A stretch of DNA of 64,000 nt from Lachnospiraceae bacterium (GTDB lineage: Bacteria; Bacillota; Clostridia; Lachnospirales; Lachnospiraceae). The stretch spans positions 1 to 64,000 of the forward strand of contig JAFVXW010000018.1 in NCBI GenBank assembly GCA_017500935.1. The letters are read 5' to 3'. Position 1 is the first letter of the stretch. Each line of letters begins with the position of its first letter. The notes below the pieces were generated by a model. That model was not told where the DNA came from. It searched no databases and was given only the letters and a program-made list of their open reading frames with translations. Shown here piece by piece: positions 26,902 through 35,839 of the stretch. The translations under genes and the position numbers were made by a program.

Positions 26902-27966
26902 ATGAAATATTATACATCTGAAAAGCATTTTTTAAAAAAATTTCATTCAGCCTATCGCACCCACAGCTTTCAGGCTGACACCAAAGAAGAATTCCTGATC
27001 TGGCAGGATTCGCTGCGCCATAAGCTATGCGAACTGTTGGGAACCACACAGATGGAGAAATGTCTCCCACAGCCGGAACTGGTGGAAACTGTCGCCTGTG
27101 ACGGATATATACGGAAAAAAATGCTGATCCATACAGAACCGGATGTTATCATGCCGTTTTATGTATTGATCCCGGATGATCTGAAAGAGGGAGAAAAGCG
27201 AACCGCTCTGATCGCATGCCACGGCCACGGCAGTAACGGCAAAGAGGCGGTAGTGGGTCTCCGTCAAAAAGAGGGTGTGGCAAATACGATCGATGTCCAT
27301 AATTACAATTACGGAGAAATGTTTGTTAAGAAAGGATATATTGTATTTGCAGCAGATGCCAGAGGTTTTGGAGAACGTCGGGAAATTGATCTGCAGGGAG
27401 ATGAACAGGAAAAATATCTTTCGTCGTCCTGTCGGGGACTGGCACATCTGGCACTTCCCCTGGGACAAACAGTTGCCGGTATGTGGACCTGGGATCTGAT
27501 GCGTCTTGCAGATTACATCATGACCTGTGATTTTGTTAACGGGCATCTGGCTTGTGTGGGATTATCCGGCGGCGGTCTGCAGACGTTATATTTCTCTGCA
27601 TTAGATCCCAGAGTGGAATGCGCCGTCATCAGCGGCTACTTTTACGGTGCCGGCGAATCCCTGGTTACCATGTTCCAAAATTGTGACTGTAACTTTATCC
27701 CCAATCTTTGGAAAACCGCAGATATTGGAGATATTGGTGCTTTGGTGGCTCCAAGACCGCTGCTGATCGAGACCGGAAATATCGATCCCCTTAATGGCAG
27801 CAGCGGGCTGGACAATGTTTATCCGCAAGTAGAAAAAGTCCGCAAGGCCATGAAACTTTGGAACGCCGAAGAAAATCTGTATCATGATGTTTTTGACGGA
27901 CCGCATATGTGGCACGGAGATTATGCATATGACTGGGTAATCACACACGTGCCGCCGAAACAGTAA
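26902..27966 (+). CDS. alpha/beta hydrolase (dienelactone hydrolase / acetyl esterase-like)
   Basis: The 354-residue cytosolic protein has the alpha/beta hydrolase core: oxyanion region CHGHGSNGKE at 106-115, nucleophile elbow GLSGGG with Ser222, a likely acid Asp295 (NIDPLN) and His335 or His338 in DGPHMWHG. It resembles large AXE1/abhydrolase-7 esterases linked to polysaccharide use. It follows the URO-D-like gene by 16 bp with AGAGGGG upstream. Substrate unknown. Confidence 0.87.
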   Translation: MKYYTSEKHFLKKFHSAYRTHSFQADTKEEFLIWQDSLRHKLCELLGTTQMEKCLPQPELVETVACDGYIRKKMLIHTEPDVIMPFYVLIPDDLKEGEKRTALIACHGHGSNGKEAVVGLRQKEGVANTIDVHNYNYGEMFVKKGYIVFAADARGFGERREIDLQGDEQEKYLSSSCRGLAHLALPLGQTVAGMWTWDLMRLADYIMTCDFVNGHLACVGLSGGGLQTLYFSALDPRVECAVISGYFYGAGESLVTMFQNCDCNFIPNLWKTADIGDIGALVAPRPLLIETGNIDPLNGSSGLDNVYPQVEKVRKAMKLWNAEENLYHDVFDGPHMWHGDYAYDWVITHVPPKQ

Positions 27967-27993
27967 AAAAAAGAATCACTATAGAAAAAATTT

Positions 27994-28039
27994 ATCCTGG
28001 TTCAAATCTAAGCGTAAAAATTTGAACCAGGATTTTTTT
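27994..28039 (+). terminator. strong terminator after the element cargo operon
   Basis: ATCCTGGTTCAAAT and ATTTGAACCAGGAT make a perfect 14-bp stem with a 12-nt loop, followed by TTTTTT. It separates the cargo operon from the recombinase module. Confidence 0.9.
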
Positions 28040-28136
28040 GTACTTTCACGAAAGCCAACTTCAATCTTCACAGACTTTTGGACATTCCTGCCGGCATAGA
28101 ATATCAAAAAGCAATGTCTGTCGAAGGAGGCAATGC

Positions 28137-28301
28137 ATGAGCACAATCCCCGCACAGCCCCCGGTTCATCCTTCAGGAAATGCACCGCAGCCAAACGTGA
28201 ACTATCCGCATAATGGATATCAGATCCGTATTTACTTTAACGGGCCAAAAACCCTGACTCAATGTATCAAAAATTTAGCCGAACGAAAATTACTTACTTG
28301 A
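28137..28301 (+). CDS. small TnpW-like protein preceding the recombinase
   Basis: A 54-residue frame begins MSTIPAQPPVHPSGNAP at 28137, 6 nt after GGAGG. After a Pro-rich start it has a YQIRIYFNGPKTLTQCIKNL core, a pattern like the small TnpW proteins encoded next to TnpX-type recombinases in clostridial transposons. The match is from memory and only approximate. It ends 19 bp before the recombinase start, so the two are probably cotranscribed. An overlapping start at 28133 gives an unrelated short frame and was not chosen. Confidence 0.55.
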   Translation: MSTIPAQPPVHPSGNAPQPNVNYPHNGYQIRIYFNGPKTLTQCIKNLAERKLLT

Positions 28302-28320
28302 ATCATGATCGGAGTGAAAA

Positions 28321-29898
28321 ATGTATCAGATGGCGGCATATTGTCGTTTATCGAAAGATGACGGTGAAAACAAAATCAGTGAAAGCATTGAAAACCAATT
28401 AAAACTTATCCGTGAATATGTCGGCAAATCCAATGATCTCAAAATCGCAGATATTTACATTGATGACGGTTATTCCGGACTATATTTTTCAAACCGCCCT
28501 GATTTCCAGCGAATGATGGAAGATATCTGCAGCGGAAAGATTCAGGGGGTGATCACCAAAGATATTTCCCGACTTGGCAGAGAACATATTGAGACAAGTA
28601 ACTATATTGAACGTATCTTTCCTTCTCTGAATGTCAGATTCATTGCTATCCTGGATAATGTGGATTCTGTTTCACACAGTAATGAAGAATTGGCTCAGTT
28701 CAAAACACTGTTCAATGATATGTACAGCCGGGATATCTCTAAAAAAATCCGCGCTGCTCTTACCGCCCAGAAAAAAAGAGGACAGTTCATGTCCGGATTT
28801 GCTCCGTATGGTTATCAGAAAGATCCCAATAACAAGCATCGTTTCATTATCGATCCGCAGGCAGCTCAGACTGTCCGCAGAATCTTTAGTCTGTACCTCT
28901 CCGGCTATTCCAGAGACGGAATTGCCCAAATCCTGAATACAGAAAAGATTCTGTCTCCTTCCGAATACAAACGCAAAGTACAGAAACTCAATTATACCAA
29001 TGCCTGCGAGAAATCCGGAGCAAAAGGCTGGACATATCCCACCATTAACGTCATCCTGCGAAACCGTACTTACACAGGTGCAATGGTACAGCATAAGTCA
29101 GAAAAGATCTCCTATAAAATTGACAAATATAAATACATTCCTCCGAAAGAACAATACATTGTTGAAAACACGCATGAACCAATTATCAGTCAGGATACAT
29201 TTGAGCAGGTACAGAATCTCATGACCAAACGTACCAGAACTCCCGGTTACCTGCGTGAAGCAAAAAAAGTAAATCCTTATGCCGGTATTCTGGTCTGTGG
29301 AGACTGTGGTTATAATTTGCAGCGTGTTGCCTGCAGAGACGGATATGAATGCAGCTCCTATCACAAAAAGGGAAACACCTTCTGCTGCTCCCACTTTATC
29401 CAAAAATCTATCCTTGATGAAGTCGTGAAAATGGAAATTCAAAGTCAATTCTCCCTGGCCTTAACAGAAAAAGACAAAGAGGACATTTTAAAGGCTGCCG
29501 ATTATCGAAACGAATTTGCCAGAAAAACTCTTTTTGCAGACCAGCAACTGGAACAGCTACAAAAAGATCGTGCTGTCATCCAGAAATACAAAATGAAGAT
29601 CTTTGAAAACTATGTGGACCAAATCCTTTCCAAAGAAGAGTTCCTTTCCTACAAATCAGACTACGAACAGCAGGAAAAAGATATCCTCGACCGTATCTCC
29701 CAGCTTGCATCCAAAAAGGAACAATTCACCAAATCCCAGTCTGAATATGGGCACTGGATTGAAAAGCTCATAAAATACGGTTCTGTTGACGAAGTCACAA
29801 GGGAAATGGTTGTGGAATTGATCGATAAGATTCTGATCAATCAGGATATGAGTATTGATATTGTGTTTAAGTATCAGTCACCATATGCAGATACTTAA
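28321..29898 (+). CDS. large serine recombinase (TnpX/TndX-like)
   Basis: The 525-residue protein has the resolvase catalytic domain: Ser11 in AAYCRLSKDDGE, and KDISRLGREHIE with catalytic Arg. A recombinase domain follows (FAPYGYQKDP), then a zinc ribbon (GDCGYNLQRVACRDG, later CCSHF) and a coiled-coil-like Lys/Gln/Glu-rich region at about 375-470. Such enzymes integrate and excise mobile elements at short att sites without host factors. The gene ends 45 bp before the right junction. Codon use is more A/T-rich than the neighbouring host genes. Confidence 0.95.
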   Translation: MYQMAAYCRLSKDDGENKISESIENQLKLIREYVGKSNDLKIADIYIDDGYSGLYFSNRPDFQRMMEDICSGKIQGVITKDISRLGREHIETSNYIERIFPSLNVRFIAILDNVDSVSHSNEELAQFKTLFNDMYSRDISKKIRAALTAQKKRGQFMSGFAPYGYQKDPNNKHRFIIDPQAAQTVRRIFSLYLSGYSRDGIAQILNTEKILSPSEYKRKVQKLNYTNACEKSGAKGWTYPTINVILRNRTYTGAMVQHKSEKISYKIDKYKYIPPKEQYIVENTHEPIISQDTFEQVQNLMTKRTRTPGYLREAKKVNPYAGILVCGDCGYNLQRVACRDGYECSSYHKKGNTFCCSHFIQKSILDEVVKMEIQSQFSLALTEKDKEDILKAADYRNEFARKTLFADQQLEQLQKDRAVIQKYKMKIFENYVDQILSKEEFLSYKSDYEQQEKDILDRISQLASKKEQFTKSQSEYGHWIEKLIKYGSVDEVTREMVVELIDKILINQDMSIDIVFKYQSPYADT

Positions 29899-29929
29899 AC
29901 AATCTGGATGTGGACGCCTTATTCTTCCC

Positions 29930-30910
29930 CTATTTACAATGCTCATGCGGTCCATAACTGTTCCCGAAACTCAAATTGATCACCAGCGGCATCCCCATCG
30001 CCCGGGCCTTCTGCAGTACCCACTGTACCCCCCGCATCAGTTCCGTGGTACGTGGGAATCCGGTCCGGCGGTTTGCAAGTTTGACGATCAGCAATTTTGT
30101 CCCTGTCGCCACTCCCCGCAAAAGCGGATCGGCATTATTCCCTGCTGCCACAGCCGCCACCTCTGTGCCATGTCCGGAACGGTCACTGCTGGGAAGCTGT
30201 AGAAAGGCGTCCTCCCTGCTGCCGGCTGCCAGTGCGGTATTGATCTGTTCTTCCGAAAACTCCACACCGATGGAAAACCCTTCAGGGGGCGCATACGCAA
30301 ACACGGATGCCCTATCTTCCGACTCCTGCTGTCCGCCCGCACGCATACGCTGCTGCCTTACTGTCTCTGCATCCAGCGTCTGATCCCACAGCGCAGCAAT
30401 CCGCGTGGTTCCATCTGCATTGCGAAAATCCGACAGATAATAATCAATTCCCGAATCCAGCACTGCCAGTAAAATACCTTCCCCGGACAGCGGACTCCCA
30501 CTCCTCCCGGCTGCACTGCCCACCTGGCCGATCACACCACCGTCTATGATAGCGGCGGGCCATCCGGGCACTGCCCCTTCTGTCAGCGGTAAAATGCAGC
30601 TCTCCTGTTTGGCGGTATACAGATTTTCCTGCAGATTTTTGGGCATCTCCACATATTCGATCTGCGGCAGCAAAACCAATTCCCCGATCAGACTTTCCGG
30701 TACCGTCAGTATGGCATATCCTGCCAGCAATTCCTCCACGCCAATTCCTGCTTCCCGGATTTCATCCAGGCTGCCGCTGTATTTGACGATCAGTTCCCAG
30801 GTATTCTCCCGTTCATCATATCCAACGTCAAGCACCCCGGAACGGGCGCGCTGTTCCGGGGTGCTTTCCAAACTTAAATTCAATATGGTTTCCAGTTTTT
30901 GTGACGGCAT
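29930..30910 (-). pseudogene. S8 subtilase, N-terminal part (gene split by mobile element)
   Basis: This part starts MPSQKLETILNLSL at 30910 and encodes a propeptide-like region (1-110), the catalytic Asp in LLAVLDSGIDYY and the catalytic His in DRSGHGTEVAAVAAGNN. It runs to INLSFGNSYGPH, then enters element sequence and stops after EHCK. The Ser half is at 23697-24648. Joined, the protein would be about 637 residues. Clostridial Csp-type subtilases act in spore germination; that role here is only a guess. Confidence 0.9.
29943..29947. other. right recombination junction core
   Basis: On the minus strand the sequence reads GGACCGCATGAGCATTG: subtilase codons for GPH, then element. The shared TCATG (plus strand) matches the left junction exactly. 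Confidence 0.75.
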
Positions 30911-31020
30911 GTTTCCTCCGTAAAACGTTCTGCCTTACCGTATCCTATGCCGCTTGGAACCGATCGGTTCCTCTTTCCCGGTATCTTTGCCGGCATACAG
31001 CCCGCCCTCTGATGCGGCAG

Positions 31021-32562
31021 TTACCCTCTCTGCCAGGTCCGTTTGCTGAACAGGATCAATACCGGCAGAATTTCCAGTCGTCCAAGAAGCATCGTCAGGA
31101 TCAGCAGTATCTTGGAAACATAACTGAACCCTGCATAACTTGCATAAGCCCCTACAGCCTCAAAACCAGGTCCGATGTTGGAGATACATGCCAACACTGC
31201 CGAAAAGTTACTGAAAAATCCGTGTTCCACCGTATAGCTGCCCGCATCTGACAGGACGGTAAAGGTTTGTCCGTTGACAGGATCAAAGGACAGCAAAAAC
31301 AGCATCATCAGAAAAATCAGAAAATACAGTGTGAAGAATGCAAATACATCGTTGATCGTTCTCATTTCCAGAGACTTTCCTTCAAATTTTGCCTTGGGCA
31401 CATATCTGGGGCTGATCAGCTTTCTGACATTGATATAAGCTCCCTTTACGGCGATCACCAAGCGGGAAATCTTGATGCCGCCGGCGGTGGAACCGGCCAT
31501 CGCACCGGAAAACATCAACAAAACCAATGTTGTTGTCGCAAGCATAGGCCACACATGAAAATCAGTCGTGGAAAAGCCGGTTGTCGTGAGCAGGGAAGCT
31601 ACCTGAAACAGCGAATGCCGAAAAGCTTCTTCTGTTGTATATACCTGCGGATAGGATTCAAATTTCCACACCAGACTGATAAACACAAAAAATACCGCCG
31701 CTGCAATGATCAGGATATAGCTTCTGAACTCCTCACTGCGCAGCACCTCTTTGACTTTTCCGATCAAAATCAAATAGTAAAGACTGAAATTACAGCCAAA
31801 TAACAGCAGAAAAATTGCCATCACATACTGTGAAAACGGATGAAATACTTCCATACTGCCCGGTATAAAGCCAAATCCGCCGGTACCGGCACAGCCAAAG
31901 GCGGCCAGCAGGGAAAAAAACAGCTTTTCATTCTCATAACCCGGAATCGGCCTGTCACACATCAAAATAACAACTTCCAAAACTGTCATTCCCAAATAGA
32001 TCAGATACAGGATTCTTGTTGTCACTTTCATCTTGGACACGATTTTGCCCACCTGCGGTCCCGGGCTTTCTGCGCGGAGCAGATGCATGGAAGAACCGTC
32101 ATTGCTTTCCGGAATAAAAATCAGCACAAAGACCAGAATTCCCATTCCGCCGATCCAGTGGGAAAAGCTTCGCCAAAACAAAGATGAATGGGAAATTGCC
32201 GTAATATCCGTGATGATACTGGAACCAGTTGTGGTAAATCCTGACATGATCTCAAAACAGGCATCCACATAATTAGGAATATCCCGGTTGATCACAAAAG
32301 GGATCGCACCAAACAAAGTCATCAGGATCCAGACCAGTGCGGTAAGCGCAAACCCTTCTTTCTGATACAGATGATTTCGCTCGGGCCTTGGAAGCTGCAG
32401 CAGACCTCCTCCCAGACTAAGAAGCAGGATGGGAATCAAAAATGCCAGAATATGTCTGAAAGATTCCCGGTAGATCAGACTGACCGCAAGGGGTGCCAGC
32501 ATCAGAATCCCTTCCAGAATCATGATCTTACCCAGGATCTTGCCGAGTTTTTTATAATTCAT
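31021..32562 (-). CDS. trkH: Trk/Ktr-type potassium uptake membrane subunit
   Basis: The 513-residue integral membrane protein has the four-fold repeated P-loop layout of TrkH: motifs such as SGFTTTGSSIITDI, FGCAGTGGFGF, LLTTTGFSTTDF and FSAVLACISNIGPGF mark the pore loops. It forms the K+ channel with the TrkA gating subunit. It lies 14 bp after trkA. Its distal position in a long minus-strand run suggests cotranscription with the ABC exporter genes upstream. Confidence 0.95.
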   Translation of the reverse strand: MNYKKLGKILGKIMILEGILMLAPLAVSLIYRESFRHILAFLIPILLLSLGGGLLQLPRPERNHLYQKEGFALTALVWILMTLFGAIPFVINRDIPNYVDACFEIMSGFTTTGSSIITDITAISHSSLFWRSFSHWIGGMGILVFVLIFIPESNDGSSMHLLRAESPGPQVGKIVSKMKVTTRILYLIYLGMTVLEVVILMCDRPIPGYENEKLFFSLLAAFGCAGTGGFGFIPGSMEVFHPFSQYVMAIFLLLFGCNFSLYYLILIGKVKEVLRSEEFRSYILIIAAAVFFVFISLVWKFESYPQVYTTEEAFRHSLFQVASLLTTTGFSTTDFHVWPMLATTTLVLLMFSGAMAGSTAGGIKISRLVIAVKGAYINVRKLISPRYVPKAKFEGKSLEMRTINDVFAFFTLYFLIFLMMLFLLSFDPVNGQTFTVLSDAGSYTVEHGFFSNFSAVLACISNIGPGFEAVGAYASYAGFSYVSKILLILTMLLGRLEILPVLILFSKRTWQRG

Positions 32563-32576
32563 ACCTCTGCCGCTCC

Positions 32577-33932
32577 TTATTCAAATACATCTGTCAGATC
32601 GTCAAAGTTTTTATGCGTGGTGACTACCACCACATTATCACCAAGACGGATCTCAGAATTACCATTTGGAATGATCATCTCATTCTGGCGGATAATACAG
32701 GCGATCAGACAGTTTTTCTTGATTTTTAATGCTTTCAGAGGCTTATTGTAAATGCGTTCCTGCTTTCTGGCTGCAAATTCCAGCGCCTCAACCTGACCGT
32801 TTACCAGCTGATATAAAGTCAGCACATTACTGCCTCTGGAATTGGCTAGCGCACGGGCATAGCTTATGATCCTGCCCGCCACGATCTGCTTGGGAGAGAT
32901 ATTATTATCAATTCCCAGTTCGTCAAGCATGCCAAAGAGATCTTCACTTTCGATCTGTGTAATGGTCTTTTGTACCTTCTTTTTATTGGCAAACATGGAA
33001 ACAATGATATTTTCTTCATCCACATCCGTCAGCGCCACGAAAGCATCCATTGCTTCAATGCCCTCTTCCAGCAAAAGATCATGCTGGGTTCCATTGCCGC
33101 AGGCAACGGTCACGCGCGGCAGGTCCTCTGCCAGTTCCTCTGCCCTGGCAGGATTTTCTTCAATAAGCTTAACCCTGTATTTTTTCCGGGAAAGTGTGTC
33201 CGCCAGATAATAACCGATCCTTCCGCCGCCCACGATCATGATATTGCGCAGCGGAGATTTGACCAGGTTTACCTCCACTAAAAAATCACCCAGGCTTTTG
33301 GCATCGGCAGTAAAATGAATACGGTCACCTTCCTCGATCACAAATCCGCCGGACGGAATGATCACTTCATCGCCTCTCTGCACGGCACAGATCAGTACAC
33401 GCGACTTTAGTTTTTTCCCCAGAGAGATCAGACTTTCTCCTACCAGTGTACACCCCTTTTTGGCCGCCACCTCAACAAGCAGTACCTTTCCTTTTGCAAA
33501 ATGTTCGATACGGGCTACGGAAGGAAGGTTTATCATACTGAATATTTCATCGGCAGTCTCCCGTTCCGGGTTTACCACCATGGAAATCCCCAGATCATCC
33601 TTCATTTCCATGATCTGCTTTCTGTAGTCAGGATTTCTGACACGGGCAACCGTATATTTCACGCCGATTTTTTTTGCGACCAGACAGGCCAGAATATTCA
33701 GCTCATCATTTCTGGTCAGTACGATCACCAGATCAGCTTCCTTAACCTTTGCCTCATACTGGATATCAATACAGGCGCCGTTTCCTACCACACCGAATAC
33801 ATCATATTTTTCAATCAGACTCTCAACCAGACTCTTGTCTTCATCTATGATCGTTATCGTATGACCTTCCCCGGAAAGATTTCTTAAAATCGTCCTCCCG
33901 ATCATCCCAAGACCAATAACCACAATTTTCAT
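32577..33932 (-). CDS. trkA: Trk system potassium uptake protein, RCK-domain regulator
   Basis: The 451-residue cytosolic protein contains two RCK units in series. Each has a Rossmann nucleotide-binding motif: VIGLGMIGRTIL near the start and IVGGGRIGYYLA near residue 230. Each is followed by a C-terminal TrkA_C ligand domain (residues about 140-215 and 370-451). It gates TrkH in response to NAD(H), ATP/ADP or c-di-AMP. Its ATG overlaps the stop of the ABC gene upstream (ATGA, 33929-33932). Confidence 0.95.
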   Translation of the reverse strand: MKIVVIGLGMIGRTILRNLSGEGHTITIIDEDKSLVESLIEKYDVFGVVGNGACIDIQYEAKVKEADLVIVLTRNDELNILACLVAKKIGVKYTVARVRNPDYRKQIMEMKDDLGISMVVNPERETADEIFSMINLPSVARIEHFAKGKVLLVEVAAKKGCTLVGESLISLGKKLKSRVLICAVQRGDEVIIPSGGFVIEEGDRIHFTADAKSLGDFLVEVNLVKSPLRNIMIVGGGRIGYYLADTLSRKKYRVKLIEENPARAEELAEDLPRVTVACGNGTQHDLLLEEGIEAMDAFVALTDVDEENIIVSMFANKKKVQKTITQIESEDLFGMLDELGIDNNISPKQIVAGRIISYARALANSRGSNVLTLYQLVNGQVEALEFAARKQERIYNKPLKALKIKKNCLIACIIRQNEMIIPNGNSEIRLGDNVVVVTTHKNFDDLTDVFE

Positions 33933-35839
33933 AGTATCTCCACCAAGCCCTGTCTTTCCTGCATTTTCAGCTGTTCTTTGCTGTACTGCAGTGTATACAA
34001 TTGATAATATCTGCCTTTTTGCTTTAACAGCTCCTGATGATTTCCCTGCTCCATGATCTCGCCTTTGGACAAAAGAATGATATTGTCTGCATGCTGAATG
34101 GTAGAAAGACGGTGCGCCACGATCAGCATGGTGCCGATATTTTTCATCCTATCCAAAGAATCCTGGATCAGAAGCTCTGTTTCCGTATCAATATTGGCAG
34201 TCGCTTCATCCAGAATCATCACAGAGGGTTTGTGAATGATGGTTCTTGCAAAGCTTAACAGCTGGCGCTGACCGGCTGAAAAGTTGTTGCCGCGCTCTCT
34301 TACCGGCTCATCCATCCCCTGTTCCAGACGGTTGATAAACTTGTCCGCATTGACATAAGCACAGGCCCTGCGGATCTCTTCTTCCGTAAATTCGTCGCGA
34401 AGCGTGATATTGCTGCGGATCGTTCCCGCAAACAAAAATACATCCTGCAGCATCTGGCCGAAATGACGGCGCAGGGAAGAAATTTTGATCTTCCGGATAT
34501 CGATGCCGTCGATCAGAATCTGCCCTTTCTGAATCTCATAATTGCGGCAGATCAAAGACAGGATCGTGGTCTTGCCGGAACCGGTGGCTCCCACAAAGGC
34601 AACGGTCTGTCTGGGCATCACATGGAAGGAAACGCCTTTTAACACCCATTCATCGGGCTTATAGGCAAACCATACATCCTTAAACTCAATCTCTCCGCGG
34701 ATTTCCTCCAGCTCGATCGCATCCTCTTCATCCACAACCTGCGGTACCATGTCCAGAATGGTAAAAATCTTTTCTGCCGAAGCAAAGGATTTCTGCAGCA
34801 TGTCAAACTGCTCTGCCAATGCCTGGATCGGGTTGAAAAACTTGGAGATATACATATAAAAGGAAACAATGATACCGGCATCGATCACCTGTCCCATAAA
34901 GGAGGTCTGCTGAATGTATCCTTTTCCGCCGACATACAGAAGGCACATCACAGAGGACATATACAGCATCTGCACCATGGGACGGAAAATACCAAATACC
35001 AGCATGCGTCCCTGTTTTGCTCTCTGCAGCTTATGGGAACGGGTCAGAAAATCCTTCATTTTACGGTCTTCACGGTTAAAGATCTGGGTGATCTTGATGC
35101 CGGAAAGATTTTCGGACAGATAGGTATTTAAGTCTGTTGTCGCATCGTTTACGCTTCTGTGCACCTTTCTGGAAAACTTACGGAAGATCACGGTAAAGAT
35201 CACCACAAAAGGCACAAAGCATAAGATCATCAGCGTCAGCACATAATTAAGCATCAGCATCGCGCCCAGAATACCAAAGATCACCAGGATATTTTTTGCC
35301 AGTGTCACCAAAATATTGGTAAACATATAGCTGATGGAGTTGGGGTCATTGCTGACTCTGGTCACGAGCTTGCCGACAGGAATATTGTTTAACTGCTCAT
35401 GGGACAGATTTTCAATATGGGTAAACACGTCCTGACGAATCGCAGAAAGTATTTTCTGTCCGGTTTTCTGCAAGATCATCGCCTGCAGATAGGTACAGAT
35501 CAGGGAAACGATCAGAATCCCTGCATAGGCAGCCACGATCTGCACCAGATAACGCATTTCAAAATCACTGCTGATCGTGGTTGTGATATGACCGATCAAA
35601 AGCGGAGAAACCAGATCATAAACGATGGAAAACAGCATGACAAAAAAGACGATCACAAAGCTTTTCCAGTAAGGTCTGCCATAGGCAAGCAGACGTTTTA
35701 TGATCTCTGAATCAGGCATATTCCGGTCAAATCCCATGCTTTCCTTCTTATTTTTTTCCATTGCATACAAGGTCAGAAAGATCAGGGTAAACACGCCGAT
35801 AATGCTTCCCACGATCAGAATGGGCAAATATTCACGCAT
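33929..35839 (-). CDS. ABC exporter half, catalytically competent NBD (second pair)
   Basis: Start 35839 (MREYLPILIVGS) is preceded by AAGGAGG and overlaps the partner's stop by 8 bp, so a longer open start inside the partner gene was rejected; 636 residues. One extra N-terminal helix precedes the six-helix domain. The ATPase has Walker A GATGSGKTT, signature FSAGQ, Walker B with catalytic Glu (VMILDEATANIDT) and H-loop IVAHRLST. It pairs with the next gene as a heterodimer; substrate unknown. Confidence 0.92.
   Translation of the reverse strand: MREYLPILIVGSIIGVFTLIFLTLYAMEKNKKESMGFDRNMPDSEIIKRLLAYGRPYWKSFVIVFFVMLFSIVYDLVSPLLIGHITTTISSDFEMRYLVQIVAAYAGILIVSLICTYLQAMILQKTGQKILSAIRQDVFTHIENLSHEQLNNIPVGKLVTRVSNDPNSISYMFTNILVTLAKNILVIFGILGAMLMLNYVLTLMILCFVPFVVIFTVIFRKFSRKVHRSVNDATTDLNTYLSENLSGIKITQIFNREDRKMKDFLTRSHKLQRAKQGRMLVFGIFRPMVQMLYMSSVMCLLYVGGKGYIQQTSFMGQVIDAGIIVSFYMYISKFFNPIQALAEQFDMLQKSFASAEKIFTILDMVPQVVDEEDAIELEEIRGEIEFKDVWFAYKPDEWVLKGVSFHVMPRQTVAFVGATGSGKTTILSLICRNYEIQKGQILIDGIDIRKIKISSLRRHFGQMLQDVFLFAGTIRSNITLRDEFTEEEIRRACAYVNADKFINRLEQGMDEPVRERGNNFSAGQRQLLSFARTIIHKPSVMILDEATANIDTETELLIQDSLDRMKNIGTMLIVAHRLSTIQHADNIILLSKGEIMEQGNHQELLKQKGRYYQLYTLQYSKEQLKMQERQGLVEIL

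Larger units (their letters stand above)
24643..29947. mobile_element. 5.3-kb serine-recombinase integrative element inserted in a subtilase gene
   Basis: The subtilase frame is broken between 24648 and 29943. The sequence TCATG occurs at both edges (24643-24647 and 29943-29947), exactly 5,300 bp apart. Joining the flanks there gives the continuous residues NSYGPHDGSSLL. Inside are an AraC-type regulator, a URO-D-like gene, an alpha/beta hydrolase gene, a small TnpW-like gene and, 45 bp from the right edge, a large serine recombinase. No conjugation, replication or antibiotic-resistance gene is present. Confidence 0.88.

Noticed and set aside
28133-28210. Alternative frame starting at 28133 in the small pre-recombinase gene
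   Set aside because: It gives 25 codons with no family pattern; the 28137 frame has better spacing to GGAGG and a plausible domain.
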